From assembly GCF_008369445.1 (NCBI RefSeq), contig NZ_VTWH01000006.1, positions 124,001 to 188,000 of the forward strand: 64,000 nt of DNA. Direction: 5' to 3'. Of this stretch, positions 7,192-19,562 are shown piece by piece. This stretch comes from Aureimonas fodinaquatilis. Its GTDB lineage: Bacteria; Pseudomonadota; Alphaproteobacteria; Rhizobiales; Rhizobiaceae. A model generated the notes under the pieces. It did no database searches, was not told the origin of the DNA, and saw only the letters and a program-made list of their open reading frames with translations. The translations under genes and the position numbers were made by a program. How positions within the stretch are numbered: the stretch's first letter is position 1; every line of letters begins with the position of its first letter.

Positions 7192-9812
7192 TTGCCCGCA
7201 AAAACAGCTTCAGAACATTGCGGACCGATGCCGGTCAGCAGTTTGTGGACATGCATGCCGCTGATGCCTGTTTTCCGGGCCTGAACAGGCTGCCGATCTC
7301 TCTTCGGCTGCTGTTTGAAAACATGCTGCGCAATGAGGATGGCACCTCAGTCACCTCTGCCGATATTGAAGCTCTCGCACGGCGTGCGTATGGCGACACG
7401 GAAGAACTGGAAATCGCCTTCTACCCGACGCGCGTGCTGATGCAGGACTATGCAGGCATGCCGGCCCTGATCGACCTGGCAGCGCTGCGTGACTATGTGG
7501 CATCCAGCGGGCTTTCAGTGCAGGCGGTTAATCCGCGAGTGCGAACTGACGTTGTGGTAGACCATTCGATCATTGTTCATGACGCACGCTCTCCGCAATC
7601 GCTTGGCATCAACCAAGCACGCGAGATTGAAGACAATTACGAGCGTTTCGCATTTCTGAAATGGGCACAACAAGCCTTTGACAATCTGCGCATCGTGCCG
7701 CCGGGCCAAGGCATTGTTCACCAGATCAATCTGGAATATCTGGCTGATGTTGTCAGCCACATCACCGCAGAGGATGGCGATTGGCTGGTGCCCGATACGC
7801 TGATCGGCACCGACAGTCACACACCCATGATCAACGGCCTTGGCGTACTGGGCTGGGGCGTCGGCGGAATTGAGGCAGAAGCTGTGATGATGGGTGAAGC
7901 CGTGTCGATGCTGGTTCCGCCGGTGATCGGCGTGCGGTTGACCGGCTCGATCAGCGAGGGAATTCTGGCCACGGATATTGTTCTCTCCCTCACGGAATGC
8001 CTGCGCAAGCGCGGCGTCGTTGGTGCATTTCTGGAGTTTTTTGGGCCGGGCGTTGCAGCCCTTTCGGTGGCCGATCGCGCAACAATTGCCAATATGACGC
8101 CGGAATTTGGCGCGACAATTTCGCTGTTTCCCTGCGATAGCAGCACTATGCGCTACCTTGCGCTGACCGGCCGCACACCAGCGCAACAGCACCGAACGCA
8201 AACCTATCTCCAACGCAATGGCTTCTGGCGCAATGACGATGTGGAGCCGCTGTTTGCCGATGTCGTGGAGTTCAACCTTTCTACGGTCGGCCGTGTTGCA
8301 TCAGGGCCAGCCCGTCCCGAGCAGCGACGGGACCTGTCTGAACTGCCCGGCCTGATTTCAAAGCGTCCCGAAGGCGCAGCGATACCGGATGAAGCCGTGG
8401 TGCGGGATGGTGACATCGTCATTGCGGCAATCACCAGTTGCACCAACACATCCAACCCGGTGGCCATGCTTGCGGCAGGGCTTCTGGCTCGAAAAGCTCG
8501 CATACTGGGGCTGAACGTGCCGGATCATGTCAAAACATCGCTGGCACCAGGTTCCCGCGTTGTTGCCGATTACCTGCAGGAAACCGGCCTCATGGAAGAT
8601 TTATCTGCCTTGGGGTTTGATCTGGTGGGGTTTGGTTGCACAACATGTGTCGGCAATTCCGGCGAACTGGCAGGCCCGATCAGCACTGCTATTGATGCGC
8701 ACGGTCTGGATGTTGCAGCCGTTCTGTCGGGCAACCGTAACTTTGAAGCGCGCATCCATTCGAAGATCAAAAGCAATTTTCTGGTCTCACCGCCTCTGGT
8801 TGTTGCCTATGCTCTGGCGGGAACAGTGTTGCGCGATCTGACCTCAGAGCCGATCGGCATCTCGACTTCAGGCAATCCGGTGCATCTTTCCGATATCTGG
8901 CCAACAGCCGGGGAAATTGAGACCGCCGCGCTTGTGGCGGAAAACCCCGAGCGTTTTGCTGCGCGATATTCCGGCGTCTTTGACGGTGGACCGTTGTGGG
9001 CAGACCTGCCAGCGGACACGGGCGAACGCTTTTCCTGGGCAGAGGAAAGCACCTATTTTAAACGGCCGCCATTTTTTGACATGCCGCCGGTTGCCGCACC
9101 CCATTCACCAGTGCTGAATCAAGCCCGGCCGCTTCTGCTGCTGGGCGACAGCGTCACAACCGATCACATATCGCCTGTCGGTTCTATCGGGCCAGACAGC
9201 CCGGCTGGCCAATATCTTGTTTCACTGGGCGTGGAACGCGAAAGCTTCAACACCTATGGCGCAAGACGTGGCAATCATCAGGTTATGGCCAGAGGCACCT
9301 TTGCCAACCCCCGCCTGAAAAACCGACTTGCCGAAAGCGGAAATGGCAATGCCGCGATGACGGTGTTCAGTGACGCTGAGAACTTTGCCCAACAAGGCTG
9401 CTCAGCGGTGGTCATTGCTGGCAAAAATTATGGTGCTGGTTCTGCACGCGACTGGGCTGCAAAAGGAACCCGGCTGCTGGGCGTCAGCGCGATTCTGGCG
9501 GAAAGTTTTGAGCGGATCCACCGTTCCAACCTGGTGCGTATGGGTGTGCTGCCACTGCAATTTCCCGACGGATTTTCTGTGGCAACGCTGAACCTTGGCA
9601 GAGAGCACCGGTTTTCCATTGCTACAACAATGGAAGCGCTGGAACCGCGAATGTCCGTGCGGCTGGAGATCAGCGGCGGCCCGGTGGACATTGCGCCGAT
9701 TGATATGCTGGTCCGGATCGATACGGCGCAAGAGCTTCGCTATTTTCAGAATGGCGGAATATTGCAGTCCATCGCAGGAGACGTGATGGCCCGTGCGTCA
9801 GTACAAGGCTGA
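7188..9812 (+). CDS. acnA: Aconitate hydratase, AcnA type (operon-specific copy)
   Basis: [4Fe-4S] hydratase of 874 residues, close to the usual AcnA length of about 890. The iron-sulfur ligands are Cys418 (ITSCTNTS) and Cys484/Cys487 (GCTTCVG). The C-terminal swivel domain with GAGSARDWAAKGT is present, so the enzyme looks active. It is the last gene of the operon and overlaps the citryl-CoA lyase-like gene by 4 bases. Rhizobiales normally carry a separate housekeeping aconitase, so this copy probably isomerises the product or substrate of the neighbouring lyase (citrate or a substituted citrate). The symbol refers to the protein family, not to a proven TCA-cycle role. Confidence 0.85.
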   Translation: MIARKNSFRTLRTDAGQQFVDMHAADACFPGLNRLPISLRLLFENMLRNEDGTSVTSADIEALARRAYGDTEELEIAFYPTRVLMQDYAGMPALIDLAALRDYVASSGLSVQAVNPRVRTDVVVDHSIIVHDARSPQSLGINQAREIEDNYERFAFLKWAQQAFDNLRIVPPGQGIVHQINLEYLADVVSHITAEDGDWLVPDTLIGTDSHTPMINGLGVLGWGVGGIEAEAVMMGEAVSMLVPPVIGVRLTGSISEGILATDIVLSLTECLRKRGVVGAFLEFFGPGVAALSVADRATIANMTPEFGATISLFPCDSSTMRYLALTGRTPAQQHRTQTYLQRNGFWRNDDVEPLFADVVEFNLSTVGRVASGPARPEQRRDLSELPGLISKRPEGAAIPDEAVVRDGDIVIAAITSCTNTSNPVAMLAAGLLARKARILGLNVPDHVKTSLAPGSRVVADYLQETGLMEDLSALGFDLVGFGCTTCVGNSGELAGPISTAIDAHGLDVAAVLSGNRNFEARIHSKIKSNFLVSPPLVVAYALAGTVLRDLTSEPIGISTSGNPVHLSDIWPTAGEIETAALVAENPERFAARYSGVFDGGPLWADLPADTGERFSWAEESTYFKRPPFFDMPPVAAPHSPVLNQARPLLLLGDSVTTDHISPVGSIGPDSPAGQYLVSLGVERESFNTYGARRGNHQVMARGTFANPRLKNRLAESGNGNAAMTVFSDAENFAQQGCSAVVIAGKNYGAGSARDWAAKGTRLLGVSAILAESFERIHRSNLVRMGVLPLQFPDGFSVATLNLGREHRFSIATTMEALEPRMSVRLEISGGPVDIAPIDMLVRIDTAQELRYFQNGGILQSIAGDVMARASVQG

Positions 9813-9835
9813 TGGATTGGCGTGAAGGGCAGCGT

Positions 9836-10471
9836 TCAGGCTCGACGCGCCTCTGTGGCCATCCGCAATGCCAAAGCAGTGAGCACAGATCCCATCAACC
9901 AGCGCTGCACCAGAATCCAGCCAGGGCGGGCCGTCAGAAAAACGGCGATTGAGCCGGCGAGCGTGATGATGACTGAATTGACGCTGACACTGACCGCTAT
10001 TTGTACAAAGCCCAGTATAACCGACTGACCAAGCACGCTGCCCGCTGCCGGATCAATGAATTGCGGCAGCATTGACAGATACATGACGGCGATCTTGGGA
10101 TTGAGAAGGTTGGTCAGAAAGCCCATTGCAAACAGCCTGCGTGGACTGTCTTTGACAAGAACCCGAACTTCAAATGCCGATTGACCGCCCGGCTTCACGG
10201 CCTGCCAGGCAAGAAAAAGCAGATAAACGGCGCCGGCAATGCGCAAGGCATCATAGGCAAAAGGCACGGCCATGACCAACGCCGTTATGCCGAATGCAGC
10301 GCAGAGCATATAGAATATGAAGCCGGCGGCAACGCCGCCAAGGGAAATCCAACCGGCCATTCGTCCCTGTGAAATCGAACGGGAGACCAGATAGACCATA
10401 TTCGGCCCGGGCGTGAGAACCATGCCCAGTGCGATCAACGCAAAGGCCAAAAGACTGGTCAGATCAGGCAT
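9836..10471 (-). CDS. LysE/RhtB family amino-acid exporter
   Basis: Inner-membrane translocator of 211 residues. It opens with LLAFALIALGMVLTPGPNMVYLVSRS, the typical first membrane helix and PGPN motif of the LysE/RhtB family, and has about six hydrophobic segments. The family exports amino acids such as lysine, homoserine, threonine or leucine; the substrate cannot be read from sequence. It converges with the aconitase gene, with only 23 bases between the stops, and is probably transcribed on its own. Confidence 0.85.
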   Translation of the reverse strand: MPDLTSLLAFALIALGMVLTPGPNMVYLVSRSISQGRMAGWISLGGVAAGFIFYMLCAAFGITALVMAVPFAYDALRIAGAVYLLFLAWQAVKPGGQSAFEVRVLVKDSPRRLFAMGFLTNLLNPKIAVMYLSMLPQFIDPAAGSVLGQSVILGFVQIAVSVSVNSVIITLAGSIAVFLTARPGWILVQRWLMGSVLTALALRMATEARRA

Positions 10472-10537
10472 CTACCGCTCCGGACACCACAATGACAACC
10501 TGGTGCAAGCGCCGAGGCCCTGACCCACAGTTGCCAA

Positions 10538-11308
10538 TCAGGATTTGCAGCACGCGCCTGCTTCTGCCTCAATCCTGTCAGCATTGGCAACCTGCCCATT
10601 GTCGCCATATCTGTCGTGATGGAGCACCCAGTCGGTCAGATTATGGTTCGGGCCTGTCTCATTGCGCCCTTTGGGTGTCAGGTCAAGCAGCATATAGCTG
10701 GTCAGTATTTCCTCCGCGCCGCGCCCAAAGGTCGAATATGTGTGATAAACCACACCGTCCTCGTCCTTGTAAAAAACGCTCAGTCCTGACAATTCGTCGA
10801 TCTGAAAGTTTTCTTCCCGATAATTATAGACGACGCGCCCTGCGGCTCGCTGTTCTTCGGTGAACGAAACACCAAAGTCGAAATTGAAGTCGCTTGATGC
10901 CGAAGACACCCACGGGATAGTCCATCCCATACGTTGCCTGAACTTCAGAAGTTCTTTCAAAGGAGCCCGCGATACAGCGACAAGGGTCAGATCATGGTGT
11001 GGGATATGCAGCATTGCGCCTTCAAAATGGTCCATCTCAAAGGAGCAGCCGGTGCATCCCTCTGACCATTCGGGCCCAAACATGAAGTGCTTGATGATGA
11101 GCTGGCTGCGACCATCGAACAGATCGCTCAGGCTTCTGGGGCCGTCTTCGGTGTCGAATGAATAATCTTTCTCAACTTTCACCCAGGGCAAAGCGCGACG
11201 CTCGGCGGCGATAGCGTCTCTCAGCCTCGTTTGTGCCTTTTCTTTTTCAAGCAGTGAGACGCGAGCCTGTGTCCATTCTTTTTGAGATACGACGGCATGG
11301 TGAACCAT
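10538..11308 (-). CDS. DUF899 family thioredoxin-fold protein
   Basis: A 256-residue protein of the DUF899 family. The family has a thioredoxin-like fold and no settled function. Seen here: the N-terminal helix with repeated Lys/Glu, the segment FMFGPEWSEGCTGCSF with a CxxC pair at Cys85 and Cys88, and the C-terminal YSTFGRGAEEI and LDLTPKGRNE segments that recur in the family. The C-terminus ends in CCKS. The gene lies downstream of the bacteriophytochrome gene on the same strand, but the 42-base gap holds a palindrome (11341-11357), so it probably has its own regulated promoter. No regulator gene is next to it. Confidence 0.8.
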   Translation of the reverse strand: MVHHAVVSQKEWTQARVSLLEKEKAQTRLRDAIAAERRALPWVKVEKDYSFDTEDGPRSLSDLFDGRSQLIIKHFMFGPEWSEGCTGCSFEMDHFEGAMLHIPHHDLTLVAVSRAPLKELLKFRQRMGWTIPWVSSASSDFNFDFGVSFTEEQRAAGRVVYNYREENFQIDELSGLSVFYKDEDGVVYHTYSTFGRGAEEILTSYMLLDLTPKGRNETGPNHNLTDWVLHHDRYGDNGQVANADRIEAEAGACCKS

Positions 11309-11340
11309 TCTTGCTTCCTCCGTAAACCCGGCGGAAGCTT

Positions 11341-11357
11341 AGTATGAAAATCATACT
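11341..11357. promoter_or_regulatory. Perfect 17-bp palindrome, candidate operator of the DUF899 gene
   Basis: AGTATGA-AAA-TCATACT is a perfect inverted repeat 33-49 bases upstream of the DUF899 start, overlapping the 3' end of the phytochrome gene. Size and symmetry fit the binding site of a small dimeric winged-helix repressor (ArsR- or HxlR-like), but no such regulator is encoded in the window. The operator role is inferred. Confidence 0.45.
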
Positions 11358-13498
11358 GAATCAAGTCCGGCATCGGCATGGCGCGCTTCGTCTGCATCCA
11401 TAATGGGGCATGTCATGACAATCCTCAGGCCCGGTGCGTTGTCTTCGGCCTGAATTGTGCCGTTCAGGCTCTGCACCAGCGATGTCAGCATCTTTGACCC
11501 GAACCCGGTACCTTCCGTCTTGCCACTGTAACCCTTGCCGCGGTCCGACACGATAAGGCGCAGATTCTCCCGGAACTGCTCCAGCCGCACAACAACCGGT
11601 CCGGGTTGCCCGTCATAGGCATATTTGGAAACGTTGGTGATCAGCTCATTCACCACAAGGCCAAGCCGCACGGCTTTGTCCGTGCTGATGAGAATTGGCG
11701 TCAGATCCACCGTTATCCGCCTATCCCAGTCGGCGTCCATTGTCGTCTTCAATTCGTCGACCAGCTCTTCCAAATAGCGCGAGAGGTCGATGACGCTGAC
11801 ACTGTCGGCCTGATAAAGGCGACGATGCACAAGACCGACAGACACCAGTCTCCTTTGAGCCTCATCGAGCTGCTTTTTAACTTCCGCGTCGGCATTTCGG
11901 CTTTGCATCCGCAAAAATGCAGCCACAAGCGCCAGACTGTTCTGCACCCGGTGGTTCACTTCCTTGAGCAGATAATCCTTCTGCTGGATCAGGCTTTCAT
12001 TCTCTCGCAATGTCGTTGTCAATTCGCGATTCAGTTCCCGCATGCGCCGATTGTTCCGTACTTCCAGCATCAGCTTGACGATTCTGGTCGCCGATTCCGT
12101 TTCGGCATGCGTCCATTCGCGCGAGCGGCCGGAAACGCTTTCAGACCACGCTTCAAAAGATACTCTGGGCGCCAGCGTGACATCGGGTGAATATTCCACG
12201 TCCTTATGAGGATTGCCTGCCCATTTGACGGTTTGCAGTTGCTCTGCACGAAACCACATCAGAATGGTTGGCACCTCAGTCGACATAGTCACCGCCAGCA
12301 AGCCGCTGGCAACATCCTTGTATGCCTCTGCACCCGGCATGCGTTTTGACAGCGTGCTGGTCACAAAGGGCTTTATGGCCGCCGGTTGCCGTACATGCTC
12401 GGCCACAGCCCGCAAATCCAGGTTTTCGGGGCAATTTCCCGCACAGAAAATGTCACCTCCCTGGGCCGCGGCAAAGCCATCAGCATGCATCAACGTTGCC
12501 AGTTCCTCGCCCGAACTTTCAAAAAATCCGGCAAGCCCGTCATTTGATCCCAGATGCCGAATGACCCTGTCCTCATGGGCACGAAGGCGCATGCGCTCAC
12601 GGTAAAGCTCGTTTTCGTCCCGTGTCTTGATTTGACGGGCCAGGGCAGCGGCAACTGTCTGGCAGGCAAGCCGCGTGGTGAGGGAAAGGACCCTTGGCTC
12701 ATGGTGGTGGCAAGCCACCAGACCCCACAAAATGCCGTCAATAACAATCGACATGGATGCAGAAGCCGCGACCCCCATGTTTTTAAGATACTGAATATGA
12801 ACCGGCGAAACGCTGCGCAGGGTGGAATCGCTCATATCGATGGACGATAAATCCGTGCTCGCGCTGACAACCGGCGCGGGCGTGTAATGCACATCGGCAA
12901 TCACCCGCACCTTGTTGCGCACGTAAAGCGCCCGCGCCTGTTTAGGAATGTCCGAAGCAGGAAAGTGGTGATTCATGAAGCTGGCAGACTGGTCGTTAAT
13001 GCTTTCGCCAAGAACAACACCCGCATCATCATCAGTGAACCGGTAGATCATGACGCGGCTGTAACCGGTCAGTTCTTGGAAAATACGGGCGGCCTGCTGA
13101 GACAGGTCGCCAAGTGAGCCCGTCTGATCAAGACTGACACCAATGGTTTCCATGTCTGCCAGAAACGCAGCATCAAGCGCCTCACCGCGAACCGTTGCCG
13201 TCAATTCAACAACAAGATGATTTTCGCTGCGATAGGCCACCGCATCAAAGAGCGAGCCCTCAAATGTGACGACGCCAAGTGCCACAAGGCCGGCTCTGGC
13301 CGACACCGAGGCTGTGCAATCCAGCCCGATCAAGTCTGCAATGGCGCGGCCCAGAACGTTCTGCTCGCTGTTTGCATAGCCAACCACTGTTCCCGAGAGA
13401 TCGGAAATCAACATAACCCCATATGGCTGAATCGCACCGGGTATATGAATTGGTTCGCGATCGCAGGAGGTCAGGTCGCTTGCATTAAACTCGCTCAT
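11351..13498 (-). CDS. bphP: Bacteriophytochrome sensor histidine kinase (HisKA_2/HWE type)
   Basis: Red/far-red photoreceptor kinase of 715 residues from the ATG at 13498. The longer frame to 13576 adds 26 residues that do not match the family. Domain order: PAS with Cys12 in the N-terminal SCDREPIHIPG segment (the biliverdin attachment site of bacterial phytochromes), GAF with the PASDIP motif and SPVHIQYLKNMGV, PHY with the WAGNPHK tongue motif, then a HisKA_2-type kinase with phospho-acceptor His516 (LKEVNHRVQNSL) and an HATPase. The start overlaps the heme oxygenase stop by 14 bases, so the two form an operon that makes chromophore and apoprotein together. No response regulator gene follows, so the phosphotransfer partner must be elsewhere. 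Confidence 0.93.
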   Translation of the reverse strand: MSEFNASDLTSCDREPIHIPGAIQPYGVMLISDLSGTVVGYANSEQNVLGRAIADLIGLDCTASVSARAGLVALGVVTFEGSLFDAVAYRSENHLVVELTATVRGEALDAAFLADMETIGVSLDQTGSLGDLSQQAARIFQELTGYSRVMIYRFTDDDAGVVLGESINDQSASFMNHHFPASDIPKQARALYVRNKVRVIADVHYTPAPVVSASTDLSSIDMSDSTLRSVSPVHIQYLKNMGVAASASMSIVIDGILWGLVACHHHEPRVLSLTTRLACQTVAAALARQIKTRDENELYRERMRLRAHEDRVIRHLGSNDGLAGFFESSGEELATLMHADGFAAAQGGDIFCAGNCPENLDLRAVAEHVRQPAAIKPFVTSTLSKRMPGAEAYKDVASGLLAVTMSTEVPTILMWFRAEQLQTVKWAGNPHKDVEYSPDVTLAPRVSFEAWSESVSGRSREWTHAETESATRIVKLMLEVRNNRRMRELNRELTTTLRENESLIQQKDYLLKEVNHRVQNSLALVAAFLRMQSRNADAEVKKQLDEAQRRLVSVGLVHRRLYQADSVSVIDLSRYLEELVDELKTTMDADWDRRITVDLTPILISTDKAVRLGLVVNELITNVSKYAYDGQPGPVVVRLEQFRENLRLIVSDRGKGYSGKTEGTGFGSKMLTSLVQSLNGTIQAEDNAPGLRIVMTCPIMDADEARHADAGLDSV

Positions 13499-14126
13499 TA
13501 ACGTCACTTTCGTATGCGGTAAGGGCAGTTTGAAAAACGCGCCTGGCTGCCGCCAAAGCCGCAGCATGGTCAACATTGGGAACGGTTTCCAACAATTGAC
13601 GGAAAGCCTGCCAGCGCCTCATGTCCGCAGATTGCAGGGCAAGATGGCGAGCACCCCATTCTGCGTCAAAGCCAAGCGCTGCGGCACGGCGCAAAAGAAG
13701 CTTTGCGCCCAGGGACGAACCTTCCAGCACATAGAATGCACCAAGTTTCTCGCCTTCAGAGCCAAATTCAAGCACAGGATCAATCGGCGTCGGGCGCGCC
13801 AGATCGAGATCGGCGAGATCGTGGCTGATGGCATCCAATATCAGTTGCGCAGACCAGAAGTCCGAATCTTTCAAGGCTGGCTCTACGACGCTCCGGAACC
13901 GGAAACTACCGACAAGATAGATCTTGTACTGTTCAATATCGTCAAATGAACCAATTGCGTTTTCCAGAATATGGTGAAGATCGAGAGTGTGGCGCTTGAG
14001 CGCACTGCGTAAACTGTCGTCGGTCAATAGAGAACTCCGGCCGGAACCCGAAGTGGAGAACCGGATGTGCGGCAAAATAACGAACATTGCGACGTTACGC
14101 CCAGTGACATTTTGTCCCTCTTTCAT
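13485..14126 (-). CDS. bphO: Heme oxygenase (biliverdin-producing, BphO type)
   Basis: Cleaves heme to biliverdin, CO and iron; biliverdin is the chromophore of the phytochrome encoded next. 213 residues. The N-terminal helix carries the proximal-heme pattern T-x3-HHxLE with the likely ligand His51. The distal-helix pattern appears as GAFYVLEGSSLGAK. About 35 residues precede the conserved region, so an internal start (for example Met14) is possible. First gene of a two-gene operon with bphP. The divergent MFS gene begins about 160 bases away, so promoters for both directions should lie at 14127-14284. Confidence 0.88.
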   Translation of the reverse strand: MKEGQNVTGRNVAMFVILPHIRFSTSGSGRSSLLTDDSLRSALKRHTLDLHHILENAIGSFDDIEQYKIYLVGSFRFRSVVEPALKDSDFWSAQLILDAISHDLADLDLARPTPIDPVLEFGSEGEKLGAFYVLEGSSLGAKLLLRRAAALGFDAEWGARHLALQSADMRRWQAFRQLLETVPNVDHAAALAAARRVFQTALTAYESDVNERV

Positions 14127-14284
14127 GGAACAGATGCTTCAGGTTCGGTTGGCAATCGGCTCAGAATCAGTTCGTCCACATGCATCACGCAGCACAGACT
14201 TAACCTTTCCTTTTCACACTGTGAGCTAGCTTAACAATCACTGACATGGGTTTTTGTGCTGCCTTTTGCCGAAAAGTGGCTGAG

Positions 14285-15598
14285 ATGCTGTCAATTCTGA
14301 AAAACCGGACTTATCGGTATCTGTTTTTTGCGCAAATCGTTGCTTTGGTGGGAACCGGCATAGCCACGGTGGCGCTTGGGCTGCTTGCTTTCAATCTGGC
14401 TGGTGCGAATGCGGGAGCCGTTCTCGGCACCGCACTGGCGATCAAAATGTGCGCCTATGTCTGTATTGCACCTGTTGCTTCTGCAATGACCGAGCGTTTC
14501 CCTCGCCGGGCCATGCTGGTCGTGCTGGATGTGGTGCGGGCGGCAATTGCCATTCTCCTGCCCTTTGTTACCGAAATCTGGCAGGTCTATGTGCTGATCT
14601 TTCTGCTTCAATCGGCATCGGCCGCGTTTACGCCAACCTTTCAGGCAACAATTCCCGACATTCTTCCTGACGAAAAAGACTACACGCGGGCACTGTCGCT
14701 TTCACGTCTGGCTTATGATCTGGAAAGTCTGGTCAGCCCGATACTGGCCGCCGCGATGTTGGCGTTCATTTCATTTCACAGCCTGTTCGCCGCAACGGCA
14801 ATTGGTTTCGCCATCTCTTCAATGCTGGTGTTAAGCGTCGTGCTGCCCAGCCCCAAACCCGCGCAGAAACGCGGTATCTATGACCGGACAACCCGCGGCA
14901 TTCGCATTTACCTGGCAACGCCCAGGCTGCGCGGTCTTCTGGCAATCAACCTTGCCGTTGCTGCGGCGGGTGCATTGGTGATTGTCAACACCGTGGTCTA
15001 TGTGCAAGGCGCCTACGCACTGGACAATCAGGCCACTGCACTTGCTCTTGCGGCATTCGGCGGCGGTTCCATGCTGGCAGCTCTGGCACTGCCAAGGCTT
15101 CTGGAAACCCTGGCAGATCGCACCGTCATGCTGGCTGGCGCATTGGTGCTGGCAGCAGGCACTTTTATGGCAACGACGCTTCCCGGCTATGGCTGGCTGC
15201 TTGTTTTATGGTTTGTTCTGGGACTGGGTTACTCCACAGCGCAGACACCTTCCGGCAGGCTGCTGCGCCGCTCCGCCCATGCAGAAGACCGCCCATCACT
15301 TTTTGCCGCCCAGTTTGCTCTTTCGCATCTGTGCTGGCTTGGGGCCTATTCACTGGCGGGCTGGGCTGGAGCTGTGTTTGGCCTGCCAGTGGCGGCAGGT
15401 CTTCTTGCCGCCTTGGCATCCATTGCCCTTGCCACAGCGTTGGTCGTCTGGCCCGCATCAGAGCCGCAGATTGTCGAGCATCGCCATGACAATCTTCCGC
15501 CGGATCATCCACATCTGGCCGATGCCACTCCAGGCTACCGCCATGCCCATGCCTATGTGATCGACGATCTTCATGCCGTATGGCCTCGTCAGGGTTAG
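14285..15598 (+). CDS. MFS transporter, EntS/enterobactin-exporter type, with His-rich C-terminus
   Basis: Inner-membrane exporter of about 437 residues with roughly twelve hydrophobic segments, resembling the MFS_3/EntS group. The frame opens at 14246, but the ATG at 14285 (MLSILKNRTYRYLFF) fits the family start. The last 40 residues are unusual: after the final membrane helix they hold seven histidines (EHRHD, DHPH, YRHAHAY, DDLH), which could bind a metal. The 3' end overlaps the next gene by 19 bases. Substrate unknown; siderophore, drug or metal export are all possible. Confidence 0.8.
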   Translation: MLSILKNRTYRYLFFAQIVALVGTGIATVALGLLAFNLAGANAGAVLGTALAIKMCAYVCIAPVASAMTERFPRRAMLVVLDVVRAAIAILLPFVTEIWQVYVLIFLLQSASAAFTPTFQATIPDILPDEKDYTRALSLSRLAYDLESLVSPILAAAMLAFISFHSLFAATAIGFAISSMLVLSVVLPSPKPAQKRGIYDRTTRGIRIYLATPRLRGLLAINLAVAAAGALVIVNTVVYVQGAYALDNQATALALAAFGGGSMLAALALPRLLETLADRTVMLAGALVLAAGTFMATTLPGYGWLLVLWFVLGLGYSTAQTPSGRLLRRSAHAEDRPSLFAAQFALSHLCWLGAYSLAGWAGAVFGLPVAAGLLAALASIALATALVVWPASEPQIVEHRHDNLPPDHPHLADATPGYRHAHAYVIDDLHAVWPRQG

Positions 15599-16047
15599 CA
15601 AAAGTGGATGATTTGATTCCCCTGACCGGGCTGTTTGCCGTCGCCTTTGTTGCAGCAACCATACTCCCTGCCCAATCCGAAGCCGCTTTGGTTGGTCTTC
15701 TGGTGCTGGGTCAGCAATCCGTGGTTCTGCTGGTGATTGTAGCAACAATCGGCAATGTGCTCGGCTCCATAACCAATTGGCTGCTTGGCCGCTGGATTGA
15801 GCATTACAGACATCGACGCTGGTTTCCGGTCAGCGACAAGGCACTTGAGCGTGCAACAGGATGGTATGGGCGATGGGGCCGCTGGAGCCTGCTTCTCAGT
15901 TGGGCGCCTCTTGTGGGGGATGCCCTGACTGTTGCGGCCGGGGTTCTGCGAGAACCGTTCTGGAGCTTTGTGCTGCTGGTCACGATTGCCAAGGCTGGTC
16001 GCTATTGTGTGCTCGCATTTGTGACTGTCAGGCTTCTGGCAAGTTGA
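15580..16047 (+). CDS. YqaA/DedA-like small membrane protein
   Basis: 155-residue membrane protein of the YqaA branch of the SNARE-associated/DedA superfamily. Residues 1-60 hold two hydrophobic segments with a polar pair (ATILPAQSEAAL). A central basic loop carries GRWGRWSLLLSWAPLVGDALTVAAG, the conserved re-entrant core of this family. The start is inside the end of the MFS gene, so the two are co-translated. DedA relatives affect membrane lipid or envelope homeostasis; the specific role of this branch is not known. A TPP riboswitch begins 33 bases after the stop. Confidence 0.75.
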   Translation: MASSGLAKVDDLIPLTGLFAVAFVAATILPAQSEAALVGLLVLGQQSVVLLVIVATIGNVLGSITNWLLGRWIEHYRHRRWFPVSDKALERATGWYGRWGRWSLLLSWAPLVGDALTVAAGVLREPFWSFVLLVTIAKAGRYCVLAFVTVRLLAS

Positions 16048-16080
16048 CAAGCGGGCTTGGCCTGCCCAAAATCCAGGTCT

Positions 16081-19542
<3,462 letters not shown>

Positions 19543-19562
19543 TGGCCCACTATTTTCCTCAT

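Noticed and set aside
6361-9812. Methylcitrate-cycle genes (prpC-acnD)
   Set aside because: The lyase is about 100 residues shorter than PrpC, and no prpB or prpF is visible. Kept only as an analogy.
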